NCBI GenBank assembly: GCA_946615295.1
Contig: CAMOHL010000049.1
Span: 1-6,414, forward strand
Direction: 5' to 3'
From: an uncultured Clostridia bacterium
Lineage (GTDB): Bacteria > Bacillota > Clostridia > Christensenellales > UBA1242
Length of the DNA stretch: 6,414 nucleotides
Shown here: positions 1 to 6,414 of the stretch, piece after piece
How the letters are laid out: each line of letters starts with the position of its first letter
Numbering within the stretch: position 1 is the stretch's first letter
The notes under the pieces: generated by a model
Database searches by the model: none
Seen by the model: only the letters and a program-made list of their open reading frames with translations
What the model was told of the DNA's origin: nothing
Translations under genes and position numbers: made by a program

Positions 1-942
1 CTATTTTTTTAATCTTGTGTTTTTTCCTTTGAATTCTATCATTATGGTATTTCGCTTGTTGCATATTCTTGAAAAAATTCTTTCTTCGTATCTATCCAAA
101 ATTTGCTCTGGGTTTAGATTTGTTGTGATTATGGTTGCTTTGTCTTTTGCAAGTCTTTCGTTGAGCAAAATTAGCAAAAACTCTTTTGTAACATTTTTTC
201 GCATTGGTTCTGTGCCCAAGTCATCAATAACCAAAACATCAAGGTCAACCAAATCTCGCAAAAATGTTTTTTTGTCGGATTGAGAAAGATATTCTTCCAA
301 AAACATATTGCTCAAATCAAAACTGCTAACAAAAAGTGTTGTGAAATTTCTCTTTACAAGTTCTTTTGCAACAACTTTGGCAAGATAGGTTTTTCCTGTT
401 CCAGAGCCACCACTCAAAACAATATTTTTGTAAGATATGATGTTTAGGTTCTTGACATAATCATTCAAAATTTTGACACATTTTTTTGCAAATTCAATTT
501 CTTCATCATCGCCAAAAAATTTGTAATCATAATCATTAAGAAGTGGAACATCGCCCAAATTAACACCACATTTTTGCATCAAAAGATTGTTGTATAGTTG
601 GCTTGCACAAGTGCAAATTTTACCTTCAAAAAAGCCAGTGTCCAAACATTTTTTGCATTCAAAATTTGGTGTTAGGTCTGTTTGAGAAAGTCCATATTCT
701 TTCAAAAGTTCTTGTTTTGTCTTTTGAAGGTCAACCAATTTTTTTTCTAAATTTGATACATCGTCTCCATCAAACTTTGCCTTGCCAATGTCAAAGTTTA
801 GAATTCTTTCTTCGTTCATCAACTTCAAAAAGTCATCTTGCTGTTGCAAAAAATTTAAGTTTTTTTCTGCAACTTCAATTGCCCTGCTTCTTTTGTGAGA
901 CAAATTATCAAAAACATTTTTTAAAATTTCATTTTTTGTCAT
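1..942 (-). CDS. dnaI: DnaI/DnaC-type replicative helicase loader, AAA+ ATPase
   Basis: This 313-residue cytoplasmic ATPase is likely to load the replicative DNA helicase onto the origin and at restarted forks. The N-terminal ~90 residues are charged and helical, as expected for the helicase-binding part. A probable zinc site follows: C96-x2-C99 and C110-x-C112. The AAA+ core has Walker A G178-GSGT-GKT185, Walker B LVIDD ending at D240-D241, a sensor-1 N275 in TTNL, and an SR pair (S291-R292) where IstB/DnaC proteins have their arginine finger. The length matches DnaI of Bacillus (about 310). The ATG at 942 overlaps the stop of the DnaD-like gene by 4 bp (ATGA) and has a good Shine-Dalgarno, so the two are co-transcribed and probably translationally coupled. 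The TAG stop is at 1-3, so the gene is complete. IstB transposition helpers share this fold, but the cysteine cluster, the N-terminal domain and the DnaD partner favour the replication role. Confidence 0.9.
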   Translation of the reverse strand: MTKNEILKNVFDNLSHKRSRAIEVAEKNLNFLQQQDDFLKLMNEERILNFDIGKAKFDGDDVSNLEKKLVDLQKTKQELLKEYGLSQTDLTPNFECKKCLDTGFFEGKICTCASQLYNNLLMQKCGVNLGDVPLLNDYDYKFFGDDEEIEFAKKCVKILNDYVKNLNIISYKNIVLSGGSGTGKTYLAKVVAKELVKRNFTTLFVSSFDLSNMFLEEYLSQSDKKTFLRDLVDLDVLVIDDLGTEPMRKNVTKEFLLILLNERLAKDKATIITTNLNPEQILDRYEERIFSRICNKRNTIMIEFKGKNTRLKK

Positions 943-2387
943 AATAGTTTCACCTCATCCAAATTGTCAAACAAGGCATTGAGTTCTTCACTTGAAAAAC
1001 TATGTGTAACAAATTCTTCCTTTTTGATTTCTGCTTTTTTTGCTGGGGCCACATCCAAATTGGTTTGTTTTGCCTGTTCCAAAGTTTTGATGTTGTTTTC
1101 TTTCCAATTAGACAAAATCTTGTTTATGTATATCATTGGCTGTGATTTACCTGCTCCCAAAGTTACTGCATAATCTATGATTTCATCATCAAACAACCAA
1201 ACATTTTTCCAAGTGTTGTAAAAATCTCTATCCCAAGAAGTAACTTGCCTGTTGATTTGCAAATTTTCCAAAATAGATTTTATCTTCTTGTCTAGTTCTA
1301 GAGAAGTTGAGATATAATCTTGAATTGCTTGATATGACACAAGTCCATTTGCAAAATATTTGCAGATGATTTCGTCCATTTTGTCAAAGGTCCTGATAAA
1401 CTTTTTGAAACAAATATTCGCAACAAATTTTATGACTTCATCTTCATAGCCCATTTGTTTCCATTTTAGAATATATGTGTTTACAACAGGGTCGAGATTA
1501 TCATAGTATAATCCCAACGACTTGCAAACTGTTTTTGCTGTGTTATATAGGTCGTCTTTATTTTTTTCGTAGTCCTTTATTTCTTCCGTGCTAAACAAAT
1601 TTAAACCAACATATATATCAATCATTGCTGACATCTTTTCAATGCCACCCTTTTTTACAAGTTTTGCAATAGCAAGAAGTGTCAAGTCATCATAGCCATA
1701 TTGTTTTGTCCATTTTTGGTATAGTTCCCTATCTTCAAAACTTGGTGTTTTTTTACTCTTTAGTGCAAGCAAAATATCTTTGACTTTTGAAGTAATGTTT
1801 TCCATTTCTTCCAATTTCTTTTCAACATCAAGAGAAGTATGTATGCCGTCATAAGCCCAATTTTTTGCAACAGTCAAAATGTAGTTATACCCCACATTGT
1901 TTCCCTTTTGATTTGTGCAATATTTTGCAATCATAAGCATTGCAGAATCGTCAATATGCAAACTTTCCATTGTGAGATAATATTCTTTGTATTCGTGTGG
2001 TGTAATCATTCTGCCATCAATAATTTCTTGAATTGAACGATTGAATTCTGCGTATTTTTCTTTTTTGAAAAGTTTGCTATCATATCTCTTTTCTTTTATT
2101 GGCAAATATCTAACTTCTATTGGATTGAGATTTAAAATGGTTACAAGTCCTTCATCTTGCCAATACAAAAATGCGCTTTTGATGTCTTCATAGCTCAAAT
2201 TTAATGTTTTTGAAAAATCGTCAATTGTGTTTGTCAGTTCATCAGCATTGTGGCACTTATATAGGCCATATAGATATACCTTTGTGCACATTTCTGGTGC
2301 AGATGGCATATATTCAGCAAAAAAATTGCTGTTCACTAGAACATCATCTTCCATTCTGTTTTCAGTTGAAAATTTACAAAATGCCAT
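939..2387 (-). CDS. DnaD/DnaB-like replication initiation protein with four DnaD-type repeats
   Basis: This is a 482-residue DnaD-family protein, which in Firmicutes helps remodel the origin and recruit the helicase loader. Residues ~20-97 look like the N-terminal winged-helix (DDBH1) domain: KVYLYGLY at 36-43, a predicted helix-turn-helix, then AFLYWQDEGLV at 72-82 and YLPI at 94-97. Four helical units of the DDBH2 type seem to follow, at about 129-188, 201-270, 280-356 and 366-440. The family motif YxxxI/VxxxW is intact in the first (Y169, V173, W177) and last (Y420, I424, W428) and degenerate in the middle two. A Lys/Ala-rich linker leads to an acidic tail with ELNALFDNLDEV at 468-479. The frame is open back to a TTG at 2432, but that codon lies within the -35 box; the ATG at 2387 follows a promoter and AAGAGG, so it is chosen. 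The gene is first in an operon with the loader. Whether it replaces DnaD, DnaB or both cannot be told here. Confidence 0.88.
   Translation of the reverse strand: MAFCKFSTENRMEDDVLVNSNFFAEYMPSAPEMCTKVYLYGLYKCHNADELTNTIDDFSKTLNLSYEDIKSAFLYWQDEGLVTILNLNPIEVRYLPIKEKRYDSKLFKKEKYAEFNRSIQEIIDGRMITPHEYKEYYLTMESLHIDDSAMLMIAKYCTNQKGNNVGYNYILTVAKNWAYDGIHTSLDVEKKLEEMENITSKVKDILLALKSKKTPSFEDRELYQKWTKQYGYDDLTLLAIAKLVKKGGIEKMSAMIDIYVGLNLFSTEEIKDYEKNKDDLYNTAKTVCKSLGLYYDNLDPVVNTYILKWKQMGYEDEVIKFVANICFKKFIRTFDKMDEIICKYFANGLVSYQAIQDYISTSLELDKKIKSILENLQINRQVTSWDRDFYNTWKNVWLFDDEIIDYAVTLGAGKSQPMIYINKILSNWKENNIKTLEQAKQTNLDVAPAKKAEIKKEEFVTHSFSSEELNALFDNLDEVKLL
950..956 (-). promoter_or_regulatory. Ribosome binding site of the helicase loader
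   Basis: GAGGTGA on the minus strand lies 7 nt before the ATG at 942, inside the last codons of the DnaD-like gene. It supports this start and coupling of translation from the upstream gene. Confidence 0.75.
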
Positions 2388-2391
2388 AAAA

Positions 2392-2432
2392 CCTCTTTTG
2401 TATATTATATAAACAAACAAATATTTTTTCAA
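2392..2432 (-). promoter_or_regulatory. Promoter and RBS of the DnaD-like/helicase-loader operon
   Basis: On the minus strand, -35 TTGAAA (2432-2427), a 17-bp spacer and a consensus -10 TATAAT (2409-2404) form a strong housekeeping sigma-A-type promoter. The expected transcription start is near 2397. The Shine-Dalgarno AAGAGG follows at once (ends at 2392) with only 4 nt to the ATG at 2387, giving a leader of about 10 nt. No operator palindrome is seen. Confidence 0.75.
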
Positions 2433-2517
2433 GTTAATTTATATATTTTGTCAGTTAGTAATTTTTTACAACAATATCTTATCATATTTTTTTTGGACAG
2501 GCAATAAAATACAATGA
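2433..2517 (+). promoter_or_regulatory. Divergent intergenic region, probable weak promoter for the M1 peptidase
   Basis: The AT-rich stretch between the two divergent genes must hold the peptidase promoter, but no good match stands out. Candidate -10 boxes are TATCAT (2480-2485) and TAAAAT (2505-2510), each 5 of 6 to consensus. The best -35-like hexamer, TTGTCA (2448-2453), is not well spaced from either. An alternative sigma factor or an activator is possible. No riboswitch-like or repeat structure is visible. Confidence 0.25.
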
Positions 2518-2529
2518 CAAGGAGCTTTT

Positions 2530-4035
2530 ATGAAGAACAAATTTTTGATTGTGTTTTTTGCAATTGTGTTTTCTATACCTTTTTTTGCTGGTTGTGTTGG
2601 CAAAGATTTTTTGAAAAAATATGGAACAAACATAACAAACTATGACATTGATTTGAATTTGAATGAAAACTCAATTGATGGCAAACAAACAACAAACTAC
2701 AAAAACACCACAAGCAACATATTGAATGAAGTATATTTTCACCTATATCCAAACTCTTTTTCAAATGTTGCAATGAACAAACCCGTAAGCAAGGTTTATG
2801 AATCAAAAGCATATCCAAACGGGCCAAGTTATGGCAAAATTGAAATTGAAGATGTAAATGTTGAAAACAAAGATGCGTCTTTTTCTGTTGAAAACACCGA
2901 CAATGATTCATTAAAAGTCGTTTTGGCAAGTCCATTGTATCCAAATGACTTTGTTTCTATTGAAATGAAATATACAATCACCATACCAAATGTTTTGCAT
3001 AGATTTGGCTACAACGACAACACAATAAATTTGGGAAATATATATCCAATTGTTTGTGTGTTTGATGAAAATGGTTGGGATAAAAACCCATATAGCTCAA
3101 ATGGGGACCCCTTCTATTCAAATCTTGCAAACTACAATGTAACAATGACATATCCAAAAAGTTATACCCTTGCATCAACAGGAAATCAAATTTTTAGTCA
3201 AGAAGAAAACGAAAACAAAACAACAAAAGTTTCTGCTGTGGCTGTTAGAGATTTTGCAATGGTATTGTCAAACAAATTTGAAATTTTGACAGGTGTTGTT
3301 GATGGTACAACTATAAACTATTATTTCTACAACGACCAAAAGAGTAACGAGAGTTTTGAAGTTGCAAAAAAAGCACTTGCAACATTTAATAGTAAATTTG
3401 GCAAATATCCATATAGTCAACTCTCCATTGTTGAAACCGGATTTTTGTATGGCGGAATGGAATATCCAAACTTGGTTATGATAAGTGATTCGTTGGAAAA
3501 GTATGATGACTATTGCATAACAATAATACACGAAATTGCTCATCAATGGTGGTATGGAGTTGTTGGTAACAACGAATTTGAACATGGTTGGCTTGATGAA
3601 AGTTTGGCTGAATATAGTGTTGTTGTGTTCTATGAAAATAATCCTGAATACGAAATAAAAAGAGATGTTTGCATAAAAAATGCGATAACAAGCTATTGTT
3701 TGTTTGTTGATGTCTATAAAGATGTTTTTGATGAAGTTGATACTTCTATGAACAGAAAACTAGATCAATTTGATACTGAACCAGAATATGTGTATGCCGC
3801 CTATGTTAGGGGTATGATTATGTTTGATGATGTTAGAAACTTGATTGGCGACAAAAAGTTTTTTGACAGTTTGAAAAAATATTATAGCCAATATTCAGGT
3901 CAAAATGCGACTCCTGAAAATCTGTTTAGAGTTTTTGAAGATGTCAGCGGAAAAAGAGTTAGAGCAATTTTTATGAGCTATGTTGACGGCTCTGCTATTA
4001 TTGGCAACATAGAAAACGGCACAAATCAATCTTAA
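2530..4035 (+). CDS. M1-family zinc metallopeptidase (aminopeptidase-like), membrane lipoprotein
   Basis: This 501-residue secreted peptidase is probably anchored to the outer face of the cytoplasmic membrane. A type II signal peptide (Lys-containing start, hydrophobic 5-20) ends in FAGC with the lipid-accepting cysteine at C22; the -3 residue is Phe, slightly off consensus. Residues ~35-210 match the N-terminal beta-sandwich of M1 enzymes. The catalytic domain has the substrate-amine motif GGMEYP (308-313; the classical form is GxMEN), HEIAH (H334, E335, H338), the third zinc ligand E357 exactly 19 residues on in WLDESLAEY, and a likely transition-state Tyr Y425 in YVRG. Every key residue is present, so it should be active. 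Large M1 aminopeptidases run 600-900 residues; this one has only the core and lacks the big C-terminal helical domain. AAGGAG (2519-2524) lies 5 nt before the ATG. It is a single-gene unit, divergent from the replication operon and convergent with the germination operon. Peptide scavenging or turnover of wall or secreted peptides is inference. Confidence 0.93.
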   Translation: MKNKFLIVFFAIVFSIPFFAGCVGKDFLKKYGTNITNYDIDLNLNENSIDGKQTTNYKNTTSNILNEVYFHLYPNSFSNVAMNKPVSKVYESKAYPNGPSYGKIEIEDVNVENKDASFSVENTDNDSLKVVLASPLYPNDFVSIEMKYTITIPNVLHRFGYNDNTINLGNIYPIVCVFDENGWDKNPYSSNGDPFYSNLANYNVTMTYPKSYTLASTGNQIFSQEENENKTTKVSAVAVRDFAMVLSNKFEILTGVVDGTTINYYFYNDQKSNESFEVAKKALATFNSKFGKYPYSQLSIVETGFLYGGMEYPNLVMISDSLEKYDDYCITIIHEIAHQWWYGVVGNNEFEHGWLDESLAEYSVVVFYENNPEYEIKRDVCIKNAITSYCLFVDVYKDVFDEVDTSMNRKLDQFDTEPEYVYAAYVRGMIMFDDVRNLIGDKKFFDSLKKYYSQYSGQNATPENLFRVFEDVSGKRVRAIFMSYVDGSAIIGNIENGTNQS

Positions 4036-4070
4036 ATCTTGTAAAACATATTTTAATAGATTGAATAATC

Positions 4071-4101
4071 AAAAAATAATGCCACACGGCATTATTTTTT
4101 T
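4071..4101. terminator. Bidirectional rho-independent terminator
   Basis: A perfect 13-bp stem (4071-4083 with 4088-4100) closes an ACAC loop. The core is GCC/GGC and the outer arms are A/T, giving a run of seven T on the plus strand and six on the minus strand. It sits between the convergent peptidase and Ger(x)C genes and touches the Ger(x)C stop codon (4100-4102), so it can end transcripts from both sides. The rest of the 64-bp gap holds nothing recognisable. Confidence 0.9.
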
Positions 4102-5347
4102 ATAAATTTCCCTTTACTCTTATATTTAAAAAGAATTCAATGTTTTTGTAGGCATCATCTTTGTTTTCTAGTTTACTCAAATATTCATTCCACTGTTTGT
4201 TTTTAAACCTAAAAAACTTCATTTGAGCACCATATACATCGGCATTTACTTCTTTTGTTTTTATCAGTGAATTTGCGACTTTTCGACTGACTTCCATTTT
4301 GAATCGATCCACAAGTTCATCTGTCAAATAATCATTTGAACCATCTAATATTATTCTATCATTGCCATTTTGTAAAATTTGTTCAACTTTTAAGGTGTAG
4401 TTGATATTATAACAAATTCTTGGTTTGCCGTTTTTGAATGTTACTTGGTCAGTTCTAACTTTGTTTCTCACACTTAAAACAACTGTTGCATTGTGATAAA
4501 TGTTGTCATTCACATTTTCTATTGTGTAAACATTCTTGCTGGAGCCAACCAAAATATTGATACCCTCTATTGTTTTTTCATCAAAAACTGCAATTTGTTT
4601 TCCATTAGCAAATATTGCCGCATTGCCAACATTGCTCAAAACTTTCGTTTCACCACCTTCTCCACCACCAGAAGAATCACCTGATGCCATATTTGCTCCA
4701 CTACTAGACGATGAGCCTGAATCTGTTGGGATTTCTATTCCCGAACTTGAGTCTGTTGTTTGATTGATTATTCCCAGCATTGATGCTGACTTTTTGCCAT
4801 AGTAGTCATTCAAGAACTGCTCTAATGTGCAAGTTGCTCCAGGGGCAAAGTTTTGATTTTGTTGCGCCAATGTATTTAAACTATAGTTGAAACTCTCATC
4901 AATCTTTGCAACATCACTCAAAATATCCTTTGCCTTGCCTTGAGTTACCATTATGATTGGGTTACCATTCAATCTTTTGCTCCTAAGAAAAAAGTCCAAA
5001 AGATTTGCAATATTTTCATCGGTTACAGTTTCTGAAATAACAATTACACTTGTGTTGCCAAAACCACTAATTCTTCCTATGTGCAAACTAACTCTTTCAA
5101 CAGCATCTAAAATATTTTTACCCTTTGCACTATGAACTTGCAAAGATTCCAAAAAACCCTGACTTGCCTTTGATGTTAAAATTTGAGTGCTGACTTCATA
5201 CTCATCATCTTGCTTGTCAATGCCCACTCCCAAAACAACTGAATATTGCTGTGTTTGGTCAGGCATATTTATTGTTGCCGGTATGGTTATTATGAACAAA
5301 ATGAGAATAAATATCATAATTTTACTCTTTGACATCTTTCTTATCAT
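4100..5347 (-). CDS. Ger(x)C-family spore germination protein (C subunit of a nutrient germinant receptor), without a lipobox
   Basis: This 415-residue protein resembles the GerAC/GerBC/GerKC subunit of the spore inner-membrane germinant receptor. Family features: VVLGVGIDK (37-45) followed by EYEVSTQIL, the N-domain segment at ~74-135 (SLHIGRISGFGNTSVIVISE, then LLDFFLRSKRLNGNPIIMVTQGKAKDIL), the second-domain start GNAAIFANGKQIAVF (241-255), and a C-terminal helix/strand domain ending FFLNIRVKGNL. The N-terminus has a hydrophobic segment (about 8-23), but the usual lipobox Cys is absent: where homologues read CWDRxELND, this has INMPDQTQQYS. It is probably held by an uncleaved anchor instead. 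A Ser/Gly-rich linker (199-233) joins the first two domains. The ATG at 5347 overlaps the permease stop (ATGA); a purine-rich AAAGGCGG lies upstream. The next Met (residue 5) is a less likely start. Which paralogue (A, B or K) cannot be decided. Confidence 0.9.
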   Translation of the reverse strand: MIRKMSKSKIMIFILILFIITIPATINMPDQTQQYSVVLGVGIDKQDDEYEVSTQILTSKASQGFLESLQVHSAKGKNILDAVERVSLHIGRISGFGNTSVIVISETVTDENIANLLDFFLRSKRLNGNPIIMVTQGKAKDILSDVAKIDESFNYSLNTLAQQNQNFAPGATCTLEQFLNDYYGKKSASMLGIINQTTDSSSGIEIPTDSGSSSSSGANMASGDSSGGGEGGETKVLSNVGNAAIFANGKQIAVFDEKTIEGINILVGSSKNVYTIENVNDNIYHNATVVLSVRNKVRTDQVTFKNGKPRICYNINYTLKVEQILQNGNDRIILDGSNDYLTDELVDRFKMEVSRKVANSLIKTKEVNADVYGAQMKFFRFKNKQWNEYLSKLENKDDAYKNIEFFLNIRVKGNL

Positions 5348-6414
5348 ATAATTTCCGCCTTTGTATCATTTTTTGTTTTTGTCAAAACTTGCAGTTTTTC
5401 TGTGCTTCTATTTTTATTGTTTACTTTGATATTTAATCTCATTTTATTGTAAGACAAAGTTGCAAATTTGTTTTTGTTTGAAGCTTTTAAAGTCAAAACA
5501 ACCATATTTAACAAGACTATTGGCAAAATATATTGAACAGCAAAAACATAATATTTTAAGTAGTTTATAATAATCTGATAAAATGCTGTGTAAGTAAATC
5601 TGCAAACAAAACAAATTGCCAAAATCATTCCCGTAACAATCAAAATTGAAATTGTGTTTTTGCTTTTGACATCATCTTTTATGCAAAACTTTATGCACAT
5701 AGAAACAAAATTTGAATATAGCCCTACACCAAACACAAGCGTTATTGGAAAGGTCATATACACAAGCCAATTAAACCTACCCTGTGCAACAAGACGGGGA
5801 CTTATTTCTGTAATATCAATAAGTGCTACCCTATGCATTGATGCAGTGTTGCCAAATGCTGAAATAAAAATTATGGTTATTGTGAGAACAACCAAACTTG
5901 TTATGATATATGTCCAAACAAGTTTTTTTGTTGTATGTTTTTCTTTTTTGATATTTCCTATCAAAAAGAATAAAACCAAAAAATCGCCAAACCACATTGA
6001 ATGGTTAAACATACTTCTATTTATATTCAAAAAACTTGTGTTGAAAATTGGAAGTAACCTTGCAGGGTCAACTCCTTTGAATGAGATTGTCAAACTCAAA
6101 ACAAGGGAACTCAATATAAGCACCAACAACAACTCTGCAGTTCTGCCCAAGCTGTTTAATCTTCTTGAACCAAAGTATATGATGATTGTCAAAAAGCAAA
6201 TAGCAAAAAATATTCGATTGACATCTGCATAGATGAGTTGCACAAAAAACAAATATACATCAACCAAAATTTCAGTTGTCTTAAAGACAAGTAACACTGA
6301 AAGCAAAATTGCAATCAAAACACCAACTGGTTTTCCAAATTTTTCTTTTATATATAACAAAATAGGTTTGTCAACTTTGTTGAGTAAAAAGCAAAAAATT
6401 AGGATAAACATAAA
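5344..6414 (-). CDS. GerAB-type spore germination permease (APC superfamily), 5' end beyond window
   Basis: This is the B subunit of a germinant receptor, a multi-helix inner-membrane protein that in known receptors takes part in sensing germinants such as amino acids. From the first visible Met (6411), 355 residues can be read, but the frame stays open to the window edge. By comparison with the start of GerAB (about 365 residues, ten helices), this Met falls at the end of helix 2, so about 50-60 residues including helix 1 lie outside. Visible family features are KPILLYIKEKFGKPVG (15-30), hydrophobic helices at about 31-60, 66-80, 92-110, 139-153, 165-187, 213-234, 254-271 and 284-308, the loop FKGVDPARLLPIFNTSF (111-127), and ITEISPRLVAQGRFNWLVYMTF (200-221). 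A basic hydrophilic tail of some 46 residues (310-355) is longer than usual. It overlaps the downstream Ger(x)C gene by 4 bp, the usual B-then-C order. Confidence 0.88.
   Translation of the reverse strand, partial: FMFILIFCFLLNKVDKPILLYIKEKFGKPVGVLIAILLSVLLVFKTTEILVDVYLFFVQLIYADVNRIFFAICFLTIIIYFGSRRLNSLGRTAELLLVLILSSLVLSLTISFKGVDPARLLPIFNTSFLNINRSMFNHSMWFGDFLVLFFLIGNIKKEKHTTKKLVWTYIITSLVVLTITIIFISAFGNTASMHRVALIDITEISPRLVAQGRFNWLVYMTFPITLVFGVGLYSNFVSMCIKFCIKDDVKSKNTISILIVTGMILAICFVCRFTYTAFYQIIINYLKYYVFAVQYILPIVLLNMVVLTLKASNKNKFATLSYNKMRLNIKVNNKNRSTEKLQVLTKTKNDTKAEII

Noticed and set aside
1..942. IstB-like transposon helper ATPase, which would imply an insertion sequence nearby.
   Set aside because: The protein has the N-terminal domain and cysteine cluster of helicase loaders, is coupled to a DnaD-like gene, and no transposase or inverted repeats are present in the window.
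2388..2529. Possible riboswitch, small RNA or operator in the divergent intergenic region.
   Set aside because: Only A/T tracts and promoter-like hexamers are present; no stable GC-containing hairpin, terminator or clear palindrome could be found by eye.
2573..3691. Several minus-strand open frames of 66-123 codons opposite the M1 peptidase gene.
   Set aside because: They are Cys/His/Leu/Gln-rich shadows of the peptidase's AT-rich codons, lack support for translation, and overlap one another.
4493..5135. Plus-strand open frames of 60-75 codons opposite the Ger(x)C gene, including a Pro/Ser-rich one.
   Set aside because: The Pro-rich run is simply the complement of the Ser/Gly linker; no start signal or family match is seen.
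5654..6232. A 192-codon plus-strand open frame opposite the permease gene.
   Set aside because: It is antisense to a clearly conserved membrane-protein gene, has no recognisable domain or evident RBS, and its composition is that of a complement of hydrophobic codons.

Overview
The window is AT-rich DNA (roughly one third G+C by eye) that looks like the chromosome of an endospore-forming Firmicute, most likely a member of the Clostridia. The evidence is two spore-germinant-receptor genes, a DnaD-family plus DnaI-type helicase-loading pair, Shine-Dalgarno sequences of the GAGG/AAGGAG type, and ATGA start/stop overlaps. An uncultured or gut clostridial lineage is a reasonable guess, but the sequence alone does not fix the genus. 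Five protein genes fill almost all of the window. I see no RNA gene, mobile element, CRISPR array or long repeat.

Layout. (1) Positions 1-2387, minus strand: a two-gene replication-initiation operon. It encodes a 482-residue DnaD-like protein, then a 313-residue DnaI/DnaC-type AAA+ helicase loader, joined by an ATGA overlap. A near-consensus promoter (TTGAAA, 17 bp, TATAAT) lies just before the DnaD-like gene and fixes its start at 2387 rather than at the longer TTG at 2432. (2) Positions 2388-2529: a divergent intergenic region. (3) Positions 2530-4035, plus strand: a stand-alone lipoprotein of the M1 (gluzincin) aminopeptidase family with all catalytic motifs intact. (4) Positions 4036-4099: a convergent gap with a perfect 13-bp bidirectional terminator hairpin. 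(5) Positions 4100-6414, minus strand: a germinant-receptor operon. A GerAB-type permease (5' end cut by the window edge) overlaps a Ger(x)C-type protein by ATGA. The GerAA-type subunit, if present, would lie beyond 6414.

How they work together: the DnaD-like protein and the loader probably act together at the origin to deliver the replicative helicase. The B- and C-type Ger proteins would form part of a nutrient-sensing complex in the spore inner membrane. The peptidase is a separate transcription unit between the two operons and has no clear functional link to either.

Most notable points: the DnaD-like protein carries what look like four tandem DnaD-type helical repeats instead of the usual one or two. 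The C-type Ger protein has lost the lipobox cysteine typical of its family and has a Ser/Gly-rich linker between domains. The permease has a long basic C-terminal tail. Leucine codons strongly favour TTG over TTA despite the AT-rich composition. I see no clearly new multi-gene system here.
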